Below are positions 14,909 to 23,254 of a stretch of DNA of 64,000 nucleotides, one piece after another. Location: positions 868,001 through 932,000 of the forward strand of contig CAWFPL010000002.1 in NCBI GenBank assembly GCA_963817785.1, written 5' to 3'. The notes beneath the pieces were generated by a model, which was given only the letters and a program-made list of their open reading frames with translations, did no database searches and was not told the DNA's origin. The position numbers and the translations under genes are program-made. The stretch is from JAKALD01 sp963817785 (lineage in GTDB: Bacteria; Pseudomonadota; Gammaproteobacteria; Burkholderiales; SG8-39). Every line of letters starts with the position of its first letter. Position 1 is the stretch's first letter.

Positions 14909-15495
14909 GCGCAGCCGGCAAGCCGGCGGGCCTGCCGCCCCCGGCGCCGCGCCAGCACCTGCATACCCGCACCATCGCCTGCGAGGGCTACGAGCGCGAG
15001 GACGGCCTGTTCGACATCGAGGCGCGTATCGTCGACACCAAGACCTACGCGGTCGACGAGCCCTACCGCGGCCACCGCGAAGCGGGGATGCACGTGCACG
15101 ACATGCAGCTGCGCCTCACGCTCGACCGCGAGATGGTGGTGCGCGACATCGAGGTGGCCACCAACGACGCGCCCTACGACCCCTGCTTCACCGTGGCGCA
15201 GGCGTACAAGGGGCTGATCGGCGCCAGGGTCGGCGGCGGCTGGCGGCGCGCGGTGAACGAGGCGGTGGGCGGCACCAAGGGCTGCACGCACCTGCGCGAG
15301 CTGCTCATGCCGGCGGCGACGGTGGCGTTCCAGACGATCGGCGGCTGGCCGCGGGCGGGCAAGGCGGCGACCGCAACCCGGCCCGACACCGACAAGAGGA
15401 AGCCCTACTTCATCGACGGCTGCAAGGCCTGGGCCGCCGACGGCCCGGTGGTCGAGCGGATGTTCCCGCTGCACTTCAGAAAGAAGGTGGGCTGA
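14905..15495 (+). CDS. DUF2889 protein
   Basis: A 196-residue protein typical of DUF2889: LHTRTIACEGYEREDGLFDI near residues 18-37, HDMQLRLTLD, VRDIEVATNDAPYDPCF and GCTHLRELL. It begins at a GTG overlapping the DUF1330 stop. Family members lie in aromatic and steroid degradation clusters, but no activity is known to me. The conserved Cys and His (DPCF, GCTHL) could bind a metal. The gene ends inside the first copy of a GC-rich tandem repeat. Confidence 0.85.
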   Translation: MSAAGKPAGLPPPAPRQHLHTRTIACEGYEREDGLFDIEARIVDTKTYAVDEPYRGHREAGMHVHDMQLRLTLDREMVVRDIEVATNDAPYDPCFTVAQAYKGLIGARVGGGWRRAVNEAVGGTKGCTHLRELLMPAATVAFQTIGGWPRAGKAATATRPDTDKRKPYFIDGCKAWAADGPVVERMFPLHFRKKVG

Positions 15496-15548
15496 GGGGG
15501 TGCGGGGGTCAAGCGGTTCTCCCCCCGCGGCTGAGGGGGTGCGGGGGT
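15490..15548. repeat. Two tandem copies of a GC-rich repeat after the DUF2889 gene
   Basis: GGCTGAGGGGGTGCGGGGGT occurs at 15490-15509 and again at 15529-15548. Each copy is followed by a C-rich stretch ending CCCCGC or CTCCCGC, so each unit can fold on itself (GCGGGGG against CCCCCGC). The period is about 39 bases. It looks like a dispersed intergenic repeat and might also work as a terminator, though there is no T-run. Confidence 0.65.
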
Positions 15549-15648
15549 GGGGCGATTCTCGCTCCCGCGTCTCGAGGCCGGGTTTACGCGCACGGCGCGC
15601 GGGGCTTACAGTATCCGCCGCGGCAGCGATCCGACGAGGGAGGGAACG

Positions 15649-16089
15649 ATGACCACCGTAGCCCAGATCCTGAAGTCCAAGCCCGGGCAGGCCGTCTACA
15701 CCACGACGCCGGCGACCAGCGTGTACGACGCGGTCAAGCTGATGGCCGACAAGAACGTCGGCGCGCTGGTGGTGATGGAAGACGGCAGCATCACCGGCAT
15801 GTTCACCGAGCGCGACTACGCGCGCAAGATCGTCCTGCTGGCGCGCTCGTCGAAAGACACGCCGGTGCGCGACATCATGAGCGCGCCGGTGCTCTACGTG
15901 AGCCCGAAGCAGACCAACGAAGAGTGCATGGCGCTGATGACCGAGAACCGGCTGCGCCACCTGCCGGTGATGGAAGGCGGGCGGCTGGTCGGCCTGGTGT
16001 CGATCGGCGACCTGGTGAAGGACATCATCTCCGAGCAGAAATTCATCATCCGCCAGCTCGAGCACTACATCGCCGGCGACCTCGCCTGA
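15649..16089 (+). CDS. CBS-domain pair protein
   Basis: A 146-residue protein made of two CBS domains (residues 1-65 and about 75-135). Characteristic stretches are TSVYDAVKLMADKNVGALVV, GMFTERDYARKIVL, TNEECMALMTENRLRHLPVM and GLVSIGDLVKDIISE. Paired CBS domains bind adenine nucleotides and act as energy or stress sensors. It has no partner domain, starts after GAGGGAGGGAACG, and stands as a single gene. Confidence 0.92.
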   Translation: MTTVAQILKSKPGQAVYTTTPATSVYDAVKLMADKNVGALVVMEDGSITGMFTERDYARKIVLLARSSKDTPVRDIMSAPVLYVSPKQTNEECMALMTENRLRHLPVMEGGRLVGLVSIGDLVKDIISEQKFIIRQLEHYIAGDLA

Positions 16090-16140
16090 GGGCGCGGCGG
16101 GCCGGCCGCGCTTACCGGCGTAGCATGTCGGCGTATTACG

Positions 16141-16368
16141 ATGAACGGATCGACCGCTGGCATGGAAACCGTGACCGTATCGCCCAAGTTCCAGGTGGTC
16201 ATCCCGCAGAGCGTGCGCGAGGCGCTCAAGATCCGCCCCGGGCAGAAGATCCAGGTGCTGGTCTATGACAACCGCATCGAGTACATCCCGGTCAAGCCGA
16301 TGAAGCGCATGCGCGGGTTCCTGAGGGGCATCGACACCGAGATCGAGCGCGACGCCGACCGGGCATGA
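16141..16368 (+). CDS. vapB: AbrB/MazE-type antitoxin (VapB-like)
   Basis: A 75-residue SpoVT/AbrB-fold antitoxin with VTVSPKFQVVIPQSVREALK and RPGQKIQVLVYDN, the usual swapped-hairpin DNA-binding domain. The C-terminal tail RMRGFLRGIDTEIERD would contact the toxin. An internal ATG at 16162 is an equally good start and would give 68 residues. Its stop overlaps the ATG of a VapC fragment (ATGA), the standard operon layout. Because that toxin is broken, this antitoxin is orphaned here. Confidence 0.85.
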   Translation: MNGSTAGMETVTVSPKFQVVIPQSVREALKIRPGQKIQVLVYDNRIEYIPVKPMKRMRGFLRGIDTEIERDADRA

Positions 16369-16490
16369 ACGTCGTCGATTCGTCGGCCTGGCTGGAGTAC
16401 TTCGCCGACGGTCCGAACGCCGCGTTCTTCGCCTCCGCGATCGAGGCGGTCGGGGCGCTGATGCCGGGCCGCCGGGCGCGGACACTGTAG
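16365..16490 (+). pseudogene. vapC: Truncated VapC PIN-domain toxin
   Basis: The frame gives a clean PIN-domain start, MNVVDSSAWLEYFADGPNAA, including the first catalytic Asp (D5), then leaves the family after about 33 residues and stops at residue 41. Full VapC proteins are about 130 residues. The remaining catalytic acids are missing, so no RNase activity is possible. The quinone oxidoreductase gene begins 18 bases later, so about 270 bases were deleted. Confidence 0.75.
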
Positions 16491-16508
16491 GCAAAAGGAG
16501 AACTGCGC

Positions 16509-17459
16509 ATGAAAGCGATCGCGATCGAGGCGTTCGGCGGCAGCGACCAGCTGCGCCTGATGGACCTGCCGATGCCGCAGCCCGCGGCGGGCGAGATCCG
16601 CATCCGGGTGAAGGCCGCGGCGGTGAACCCGGTGGACTGGAAGGTCTGCGAGGGCAAGCTGCAGGGCCGCATCCCGCACGAGTTTCCGCTCATCCCGGGC
16701 TGGGACGCCGCGGGGGTAGTGGACGCCTGCGGTCCGGGCGCGGCGAAATTCAAGCCCGGCGACGAGGTGTACGCCTACTGCAGGAAGCCGCTCCTCAAGC
16801 ACGGCACCTACGCCGAGTACCTGTGCATCGCCGAGAGCGCGGCGGCGAGGAAGCCCGCGCGTCTTTCGTTCGAAGAGGCGGCCGCGGTGCCGCTCGCGGG
16901 GCTGACCGCGTACCAGTGCCTGGTCGATGCCGCGGGCCTGAAGAGCCGGCAGAGCGCGCTGATCCACGCCGCGGCGGGCGGGGTGGGCGGCTTCGGGGTG
17001 CAGATCGCGAAGAACCTCGGCGCGCGCGTGCTCGGCACCGCGGGCACTGCCAACCAGGCGTACATCAGGACCCTCGGCGTGGACGAGCCGATCGATTACA
17101 CGAAGCAGGACTTCGTCGCCGCCGCGAAACGCCTGCACCCCGAGGGCGTGGACGTCGCCTTCGACACCGTGGGCGGCGCGGTGCAGGCAAAGAGCGCCGA
17201 TGCGCTGAAGAAGGGCGGCGTGCTGGTCTCGATCCTCGCCTACGCCGACGAGGCGGCGCTCAAGGCGAAGGGCATCCAGACGAAATACGTCTTCGTCGCG
17301 CCGAACGCGGCCCAGCTCGAGGTGCTCGCGAAGTGGGCCGACGAAGGCAGGCTGCGCGTGCCGCTCGCCGCGGTGCTGCCGCTCGCCGAAGCCGCGAAGG
17401 CGCACGACCTGAGCCGCGGCGGCCACACGCGCGGCAAGATCGTTCTGCGGGTGGGGTGA
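16509..17459 (+). CDS. NADP-dependent medium-chain oxidoreductase (quinone oxidoreductase-like)
   Basis: A 316-residue zinc-independent MDR enzyme. The GroES-like start (MKAIAIEAFGGSDQLRLMDL) is followed by VKAAAVNPVDWKVCEG, GWDAAGVVDACG and the nucleotide-binding loop HAAAGGVGGFGVQIAKNLGA. No structural-zinc Cys cluster is present. Such enzymes reduce quinones or enoyl compounds using NADPH. The ATG follows AAAAGGAG. It starts 18 bases past the vapC remnant and is convergent with the aldehyde dehydrogenase gene. Confidence 0.88.
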   Translation: MKAIAIEAFGGSDQLRLMDLPMPQPAAGEIRIRVKAAAVNPVDWKVCEGKLQGRIPHEFPLIPGWDAAGVVDACGPGAAKFKPGDEVYAYCRKPLLKHGTYAEYLCIAESAAARKPARLSFEEAAAVPLAGLTAYQCLVDAAGLKSRQSALIHAAAGGVGGFGVQIAKNLGARVLGTAGTANQAYIRTLGVDEPIDYTKQDFVAAAKRLHPEGVDVAFDTVGGAVQAKSADALKKGGVLVSILAYADEAALKAKGIQTKYVFVAPNAAQLEVLAKWADEGRLRVPLAAVLPLAEAAKAHDLSRGGHTRGKIVLRVG

Positions 17460-17468
17460 GGCGGTACC

Positions 17469-18908
17469 TCAGGCGTGCTTGATGTAGACCGAGTGCTCGG
17501 TCGTGTAGAAATTCACCGCGGACGGTCCGACCGAGTAGGCGCCGACCCCCGAGCTCTTTACCCCGCCGAAGGGCATATGATTGTCGGGGATGGTGCCGTG
17601 GTTGACGTGGAGCATGCCGTTCTCGCTCTCGTCCACGAATCGCTGCACGATCGAGTTGTCGCTCGAGAACAGCGCCGAGGTCAGGCCGTATTCGACGCCG
17701 TTCAGGATGGCGAATGCCTCGTCCAGCTCGTCGTAGGCGAGCACCGAGATCACCGGCCCGAAGATTTCCTCGCGGGCGACGCTCATCGAGGGTGTCACCT
17801 CCGACAGGACGGTGGGCGCGTAGAAGTAGCCGCCTTCGAGCCCGGGCATTTGAACGGCGCGGCCTCCGGTCAGCACCCTGGCGCCTTCCTTCGCGCCGGC
17901 CTCGACCATCGCGGCGACGCGCGCCAGCTGGCGCGCATTGGTGAGCGGCCCCATCGTGGTGCCGGGCTGCAAGCCGTCGCCGAGCACCGCGCTTTCGGCG
18001 CGCCGGACCAATCCCTCGGTCACGGCCTGGAGCAGGGGCCGCCGTACGATGACGCGGCTGATCGCGGTGCAGCGCTGTCCGGCGCACATGCACGCGGCGG
18101 TCGTGATCTGGTCGAGGCAGGCGTCGAGGTCCTTTGCGTCGTGCACGACCGCCGCATTCTTGCCGCCCAGCTCCAGCGAAATTTCGGCGAGGTTCTCGGC
18201 GGCGAGCGCGTAGATGCGCTTGCCGGTGGCGACCGAGCCGGTGAACGTGACTCCCGCGACGCCCGCCGCGCCGGCGAGCGCGGCGCCGGTCCCGGCGCCG
18301 CCGTTCGCGATCTGCAGCAGGCCTTCCGGGAACACCCCGCGCGCGGCCTCCGCGATCAGGCAGGCAGTTGCCGGGGTGTATTCGGAGGGCTTGAGGATGA
18401 TCGCGTTGCCGAATGCGATCGCCGGCGAAATCTTGCGCATCGGCGTGAGGATCGGGAAGTTCCACGGCGTGAGCGCGGCGATGACCCCGCGCGGCCGGCG
18501 AACGACCATGTTGCGGATTCCCGGGCGTGCCGAAGGCATCACTGCGCCGTGTCCGCGCGCCGCCTCGCCGGCCATGAAGCGCGCCTCGGCGCAGGACTTC
18601 GTCACTTCGGCGCGCGCTTCGGCGAGAGGCTTGCCCTGCTCGAGCGTGATCGAGCGCGCGAGGTCTTCGACGCGCTCCTCGAGCGCGGCCACGAAGCGCC
18701 CGAAGATTGCGCCGCGCTCGACCGAAGGTACTGCGCGCCAGGCGCGCTGGGCCCGGCGGCCGGCCTCCACCATCTGCGCGACCTGCCCGCGCGAGGCGCT
18801 CGAATAGCGCCCGACCGTCTCCGCCGGGCGAGCAGGGTTGAGAGTCTCGAAGCTGCTCCCTTCGCCGGCGGTCCAGCGCTCGCCTATCAAATTGCCGTAT
18901 TCGTACAC
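17469..18908 (-). CDS. NAD(P)-dependent aldehyde dehydrogenase
   Basis: A 479-residue ALDH. The NAD-binding signatures are TPWNFPILTPMRKI and FTGSVATGKRIY, the general-base Glu lies in LELGGKNA, and the catalytic Cys in CAGQRCTAISR. EEIFGPVISVLAYD and MPFGGVKSSGVGAYS complete the family pattern. Read from a GTG behind AAGGGAG. It follows the GMC oxidoreductase by 11 bases, so an alcohol oxidised by that enzyme could be carried on to the acid here. It is the last gene of the importer operon. Confidence 0.92.
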   Translation of the reverse strand: MYEYGNLIGERWTAGEGSSFETLNPARPAETVGRYSSASRGQVAQMVEAGRRAQRAWRAVPSVERGAIFGRFVAALEERVEDLARSITLEQGKPLAEARAEVTKSCAEARFMAGEAARGHGAVMPSARPGIRNMVVRRPRGVIAALTPWNFPILTPMRKISPAIAFGNAIILKPSEYTPATACLIAEAARGVFPEGLLQIANGGAGTGAALAGAAGVAGVTFTGSVATGKRIYALAAENLAEISLELGGKNAAVVHDAKDLDACLDQITTAACMCAGQRCTAISRVIVRRPLLQAVTEGLVRRAESAVLGDGLQPGTTMGPLTNARQLARVAAMVEAGAKEGARVLTGGRAVQMPGLEGGYFYAPTVLSEVTPSMSVAREEIFGPVISVLAYDELDEAFAILNGVEYGLTSALFSSDNSIVQRFVDESENGMLHVNHGTIPDNHMPFGGVKSSGVGAYSVGPSAVNFYTTEHSVYIKHA

Positions 18909-18919
18909 CGGAGCTCCCT

Positions 18920-20521
18920 TCAGATCGTGTGCCGCACGAGACCGGCGCCCTTTTCCCCGATCATGAGCGACGCGGCGTTGGAGTTGGCCGAGGTCACCTT
19001 CGGCATCACCGACGCGTCCACGACGCGCAGCCGCTCGACGCCGCGCACGCGCAGCTCCGGATCGACCACCGAGCGCTCGTCGCTGCCCATGCGGCAGGTC
19101 CCCACGCAATGGAAGACGGTGCCGCCGTGGCGCTGCGCGAAGGCGAGCAGGTCGCGGTCCGTGTTCGCGTCCGTTCCCGGCAGCACTTCGGCGTCCCACA
19201 GCTCGCGGAACGCGGGCTGGCGATAGATCTCGCGCAGCATCCTCACGCCGGCGACGATCGCCTTGCGGTCGGCCTCGGCGGCGAGATAGTTCGTCTCGAT
19301 GCGCGGGGCGGCGGCCGGGTCGTTGCTGCGGATCTGCACGCGGCCGCGCGCTTGCGGGTGGCATTGCCAGACCGCGGCGGTGAAGCCCGAATAGTCGTGC
19401 AGCGGGTCGCCCGGCTTGTCCACCGAGAGGGGCATCACGTTCAGCTGGACGTCGGGCCGCCCGCCGCGCGCGTGCTCGGTGCACGCCGCCCCGCCCACCT
19501 GGCCGGCGCCCACCGTGAGCGGGCCGGCATTGCGCAGCAGCCAAGCCATGCCCATGGCGGCGAGCTTCACGGGATTGCGCACGTCGTCGTTCAGGGAGAT
19601 CCGCTTCTTGAGCCGTACGATCGTACGCGCCTGGTAATGGTCCTGCAGGTTCTCCCCGACCTCCGGCGCGTCCGCCACGACGCGGATGCCGTGCGCTTCG
19701 AGCAGCTTCGCCGGCCCGATCCCGGAGAGCTGCAGGATCTGCGGCGACTGCAGCGCGCCCCCGCACAGAATGACTTCGCGCGTGGCCCGAGCCGTGTGCA
19801 GCGCGCCGTCCTGCCGCCATTCGACGCCGGTCGCCGCCGAGCCCTCGAACAGCACGCGCGTGACCTGCGCGCGTGTGCGCAGCGCCAGGTTGGCGCGCCG
19901 CAGCGCGGGCCGCAGGAAGGCGGTCGCGGCGCTCGAGCGCCAGCCGTTTCTGATGGTGAGCTGGTAGGCGCCCACGCCGTAGGTGCTGGCCGCATTGAAG
20001 TCGCGGTTGCGCGGCAGCCCGAGCTGCTCGCCGGCGTCGACCCACGCCCAGCAGTACGGATGGTCGTTCTTGAGGTCCGAAACCCCGAGCTCCCCGCTCG
20101 CGCCGCGGTACTCGCTCGCGCCGGCCTCGTAGCGCTCGAGGCGCTTGAAGTGCGGGAGGACGTCGGCGTAGCGCCAGCCGGTCGCGCCGAGGCTCGCCCA
20201 GTCGTCGAAGTCCTCGTGCTGGCCGCGGATGAAGATGAGCCCGTTGATGGAGGACGAGCCCCCGACGACGCGGCCCCGCGGCCACACGATGTTGCGGCCC
20301 GCCGTGCCTTCGCAGGGCTCGGTGTCGAACAGGCGCGCGTAGCGCCGGTCGTAGATGGTCTTGAAATAACCGACGGGAAGGTGGATCCAGAAGCCGCGGT
20401 CCGGCCCGCCCGCCTCGAGCAGCAGGACGCGGACGTCCGCGGAGGCGGAGAGCCGGTTGGCGAGCACGCAGCCCGCCGAACCGGCGCCGACGATGACGTA
20501 GTCGTAGGTCTGCTCGCGCAC
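18920..20521 (-). CDS. GMC-family FAD oxidoreductase (choline dehydrogenase-like)
   Basis: A 533-residue GMC flavoprotein. FAD binding is shown by YDYVIVGAGSAGCVLANRLS (6-25) and the GMC signature by WPRGRVVGGSSSINGLIFIR. The second signature is seen as GALQSPQILQLSGIGP. The C-terminal catalytic His lies in HCVGTCRMGSD and the second His/Asn pair in VVDASVMPKVTSANSNAASL. Members oxidise primary or polyol alcohols. It lies between the ABC importer and the aldehyde dehydrogenase and probably acts on the imported compound. Confidence 0.92.
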   Translation of the reverse strand: MREQTYDYVIVGAGSAGCVLANRLSASADVRVLLLEAGGPDRGFWIHLPVGYFKTIYDRRYARLFDTEPCEGTAGRNIVWPRGRVVGGSSSINGLIFIRGQHEDFDDWASLGATGWRYADVLPHFKRLERYEAGASEYRGASGELGVSDLKNDHPYCWAWVDAGEQLGLPRNRDFNAASTYGVGAYQLTIRNGWRSSAATAFLRPALRRANLALRTRAQVTRVLFEGSAATGVEWRQDGALHTARATREVILCGGALQSPQILQLSGIGPAKLLEAHGIRVVADAPEVGENLQDHYQARTIVRLKKRISLNDDVRNPVKLAAMGMAWLLRNAGPLTVGAGQVGGAACTEHARGGRPDVQLNVMPLSVDKPGDPLHDYSGFTAAVWQCHPQARGRVQIRSNDPAAAPRIETNYLAAEADRKAIVAGVRMLREIYRQPAFRELWDAEVLPGTDANTDRDLLAFAQRHGGTVFHCVGTCRMGSDERSVVDPELRVRGVERLRVVDASVMPKVTSANSNAASLMIGEKGAGLVRHTI

Positions 20522-20543
20522 GCTCCCGCTCCGCCGCGCCGGC

Positions 20544-21548
20544 TCAGGCCTTCACGGTCTTGAGGTAGATCGACGGATCGAAGTAGGTCGCGGCGGGCAC
20601 GGGATGCTCGATGCCGCCGGTCCGGGCGAAGAAGTCGGTGACCTGCTGCAGCCACTTCACCACCGTGCCGTCCAGGTACATCTTGCGCCACGCCTCGGCG
20701 GTGAACGCCTTCTCGTCGCCGTACATTTCCTTGAGGTCCTTGAGGGGCACCTGCTGGTAGTTGTTCTTCTGCAGGATCTCGAGCGCGGCCTCGGGCTTGG
20801 TCACGAGGAAATCGTTCGCGACCGCCCAGGCGCGGATCACGTTGGCGAGCACGTCCTTGTGCTTGGCGTAGAAGTCGTTGCGCGCGGCCCAGCCGTCGAC
20901 GATCGCCGCCTTCGGGTAGTAGGCCGAGGCGTCGACCAGCTTCTTCGCGCCGGGCACCTTCTCGCGCACCGGGATGTTGAACGGCACCCAGAGCGCGACG
21001 GCGGGGACCGCTCCGGAGATGAACGCGGTCACCGCATCCGGCATGCGCTGATTGACAATCTGGACCTCCTTCGGGTCGATGCCGTTGGCGCGCAGCGCGG
21101 TGTCGAGGAACACGTGCGCCGTGGTGCCGGTCGTCGTGGCGATCTTCTTGCCCTTCAGATCGGCGAAGCTGTGGATGCCCTGGTCCGCGCGCACCCACAG
21201 CTGGGCGGTGGCGAACTCGATGTCGTTGATCAGGAACACCTTGCCCTGGCCGCGGGCCGGGAAATTGGAGATCACCGCCCCGGTCGAAAGGATGTCGATG
21301 CTGCCGCCGACCATCGCCTGGAACATGGCCAGCCCGGTATCGAACTGGGTCAGCTCGAGGTCGAGCCCGTGCTTGGCGAAGCTCCCCATGTGCTCGCCGA
21401 GCCAGATCTGCCCGTCCACCGCCACCGTGTGCAGGTAGCCGACCTTAATCTTGGTGCGCGCGCGCACGATGGCGGGGGCGCCGAGCGCGCCGGCCGCGAG
21501 CGCCGCCGCGCCGGAATGTTTGAGGAATTGCCTGCGGTTGATGCTCAT
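20544..21548 (-). CDS. NMT1/SsuA-type ABC substrate-binding protein with Tat signal
   Basis: A 334-residue periplasmic binding protein. The N terminus (NRRQFLKHSGAAALAAGALG) is a twin-arginine signal and cleavage probably follows residue 30. The mature part has the sulfonate/taurine/pyrimidine-binding pattern: KIKVGYLHTVAVDGQIWLGE, GSIDILSTGAV, DLKGKKIATTTGTTAHVFLD. The ligand is not predictable, but the neighbouring oxidoreductases suggest it bears an alcohol. It is followed by its ATPase and preceded on the map by the GMC gene in one minus-strand operon. Confidence 0.9.
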   Translation of the reverse strand: MSINRRQFLKHSGAAALAAGALGAPAIVRARTKIKVGYLHTVAVDGQIWLGEHMGSFAKHGLDLELTQFDTGLAMFQAMVGGSIDILSTGAVISNFPARGQGKVFLINDIEFATAQLWVRADQGIHSFADLKGKKIATTTGTTAHVFLDTALRANGIDPKEVQIVNQRMPDAVTAFISGAVPAVALWVPFNIPVREKVPGAKKLVDASAYYPKAAIVDGWAARNDFYAKHKDVLANVIRAWAVANDFLVTKPEAALEILQKNNYQQVPLKDLKEMYGDEKAFTAEAWRKMYLDGTVVKWLQQVTDFFARTGGIEHPVPAATYFDPSIYLKTVKA

Positions 21549-21569
21549 GGTCTCCTCCTTCGGGGTTGG

Positions 21570-22394
21570 TCAGTCGGTGATTCGCTGCGTCTGCCGTGCT
21601 TGCGCGGCGTACTCCTTCATGACGAGCTCGCGGATATGCGAGCGAAGCTCGCCGAACTCCGGTCTTTCGTGCAGCGATTCCTCGCGCGGATAGCCGAACG
21701 GAACGTGGATGATTTCCCTGATCCGCGTCGGGCGCGCAGTCATGACGATGATCTTCGAGGAGAGGTAAACCGCCTCCTCGACCGAGTGCGTGATGAGCAT
21801 CACCGTCTTGTCTTCGGCCTGCAGAACCTCCAACAGCAGGTCCTGCATCGCGCTGCGCGTCTGCGCGTCCAGCGCGCCGAAGGGCTCGTCCATGAGCAGG
21901 AACTCGGGGCGAACCGCGTAGGCCCGCGCCAGCGCCAGGCGCTGGCGCATGCCGCCCGAGAGCATGCGTGGCCAGGCATCGGCGAAATCGGCCAGACCCA
22001 TCAGCTCCATGTAGCGCCGGCACACCTGCTCGTGCTCCGAGGGCGGGACTCCGCTGGCGCCGAGCTTGAGACCGAACTCGATGTTCTGGCGCACCGTCAG
22101 CCAGGGGAAAACGCCGTACTCCTGGAAGATCACGCCGCGGTCGGGCCCGGGCCTGCCGATCGGCTTGCCGTCGAGCAGCACTCTGCCCGCGCTCGGCCGC
22201 ATGAACCCGGCCACCATGTTCAGCATCGTGGTCTTGCCGCAACCCGACGGGCCGATGACGGAAACGAATTCGCGGTCCAGGATCTCGTACGACACGTCGT
22301 CGACGACGCGCAGCGGGCCGGTTTTCGAGGGGAATTCGACCGACACTCCCTCGAAACGGATGCGCGCCCACGGCTGGCCCGGCGACGCGCTCAC
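21570..22394 (-). CDS. ABC importer ATPase (SsuB/TauB type)
   Basis: A 274-residue ATPase with Walker A GPSGCGKTT, Q-loop VIFQEYGVFPWLTV, signature LSGGMRQRLALARAYA, Walker B FLLMDEPFGALD and the switch His in MLITHSVEEAV. The GTG start overlaps the permease stop (GTGA), giving translational coupling. A short tail after ARPTRIREIIHVPF follows the usual nitrate/sulfonate/taurine group layout. It powers the importer with the flanking permease and binding protein. Confidence 0.92.
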   Translation of the reverse strand: MSASPGQPWARIRFEGVSVEFPSKTGPLRVVDDVSYEILDREFVSVIGPSGCGKTTMLNMVAGFMRPSAGRVLLDGKPIGRPGPDRGVIFQEYGVFPWLTVRQNIEFGLKLGASGVPPSEHEQVCRRYMELMGLADFADAWPRMLSGGMRQRLALARAYAVRPEFLLMDEPFGALDAQTRSAMQDLLLEVLQAEDKTVMLITHSVEEAVYLSSKIIVMTARPTRIREIIHVPFGYPREESLHERPEFGELRSHIRELVMKEYAAQARQTQRITD

Positions 22395-23152
22395 GCGATC
22401 CGCTCCTGCCAGTCGAGCAGCCGGCGCGCCATCGCACGCAGCAGCAGATCCATCGCCAGCGCGATGAATCCGATGCAGATGATTCCGACGTAGATGATGT
22501 CCAGCTGGAAGAACGAGGAGGCGTTCTGGATCAGCGCGCCCAGGCCCTGCTGCGCCGCGATGAGCTCGGAGGCGACCAGGGTCGCCCACGCCACCCCGAG
22601 CGACACGCGCAGCGCGGTGAGCATGTGCGGCACCGTCAGGGGCACGATCACCTTGCGGAAAATCTGGCCGTCGGTCGCGCCGAGCGTGCGCGCCACGCGC
22701 ACGTAGATCGGGTTGATCTGCGCGATGCCCTCGTACATCACGATGACGCCCGAGAAGAACGACGCGTAGAACAGGATGACGATCTTGGCGAGCTCGCCGA
22801 CGCCGAAATACACGATCACCAGCGGGATCAGCGCGATCGGCGGCAGGGCGCGGAAGAAATTGATGAGCGGATCCACGAACCGGCGCACGTTGCGGTACCA
22901 GCCGAGCACGAACCCTACCGGCACCGCGAACACGATGCCGAGCAGCACGCCCAGGAACACGCGCTGCGTGGACATCCACATGTCGCGCGGCAGGCGCGCG
23001 TGGAACAGCAGCTCCCAGAAGCGCACGGCCACCTGGCCGGGCGTCGGCACGAGCGCGGGATTGACGAGGCCCGAGTAGGCGATCACGTACCATACGAGGA
23101 TCACCAGCGCCCACGGGGCGAGGATCAAGGCGATGCGACGCATGAGACCCAT
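22391..23152 (-). CDS. ABC importer permease (SsuC/TauC type)
   Basis: A 253-residue permease with about six membrane helices, starting MGLMRRIALILAPWALVILV. The ATPase-coupling EAA loop reads YVRVARTLGATDGQIFRKVI. The first helices and TPGQVAVRFWELL are typical of sulfonate/taurine-type permeases. An inner ATG three codons on is an alternative start. It opens the minus-strand operon that is divergent from the GntR gene. Confidence 0.92.
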   Translation of the reverse strand: MGLMRRIALILAPWALVILVWYVIAYSGLVNPALVPTPGQVAVRFWELLFHARLPRDMWMSTQRVFLGVLLGIVFAVPVGFVLGWYRNVRRFVDPLINFFRALPPIALIPLVIVYFGVGELAKIVILFYASFFSGVIVMYEGIAQINPIYVRVARTLGATDGQIFRKVIVPLTVPHMLTALRVSLGVAWATLVASELIAAQQGLGALIQNASSFFQLDIIYVGIICIGFIALAMDLLLRAMARRLLDWQERIA

Positions 23153-23216
23153 TTCTCGGCAGCCACTCCCGGCGGCGGGCACGCGGCTGGGAGGGCCGTT
23201 GCCGCCTGCGACGCGC

Positions 23217-23240
23217 AAAGGTACTATAGTTAGAACCTTT
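23217..23240. promoter_or_regulatory. Candidate GntR operator in the divergent promoter region
   Basis: AAAGGT (23217-23222) and ACCTTT (23235-23240) form a perfect 6-bp inverted repeat around a 12-bp A/T-rich centre, with further symmetry inside (CTA and TAG). It overlaps the -10-like TATAGT and lies 15 bases before the GntR start in a 102-bp gap between the divergent importer operon and the regulator. HutC-type GntR proteins bind this kind of short palindrome. Confidence 0.5.
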
Positions 23241-23254
23241 AGCACAATACGGGG

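Noticed and set aside
15490..15548. Possible CRISPR array
   Set aside because: Only two copies at a 39-base period with no unique spacers and no cas genes; no other array-like pattern was seen in the window.
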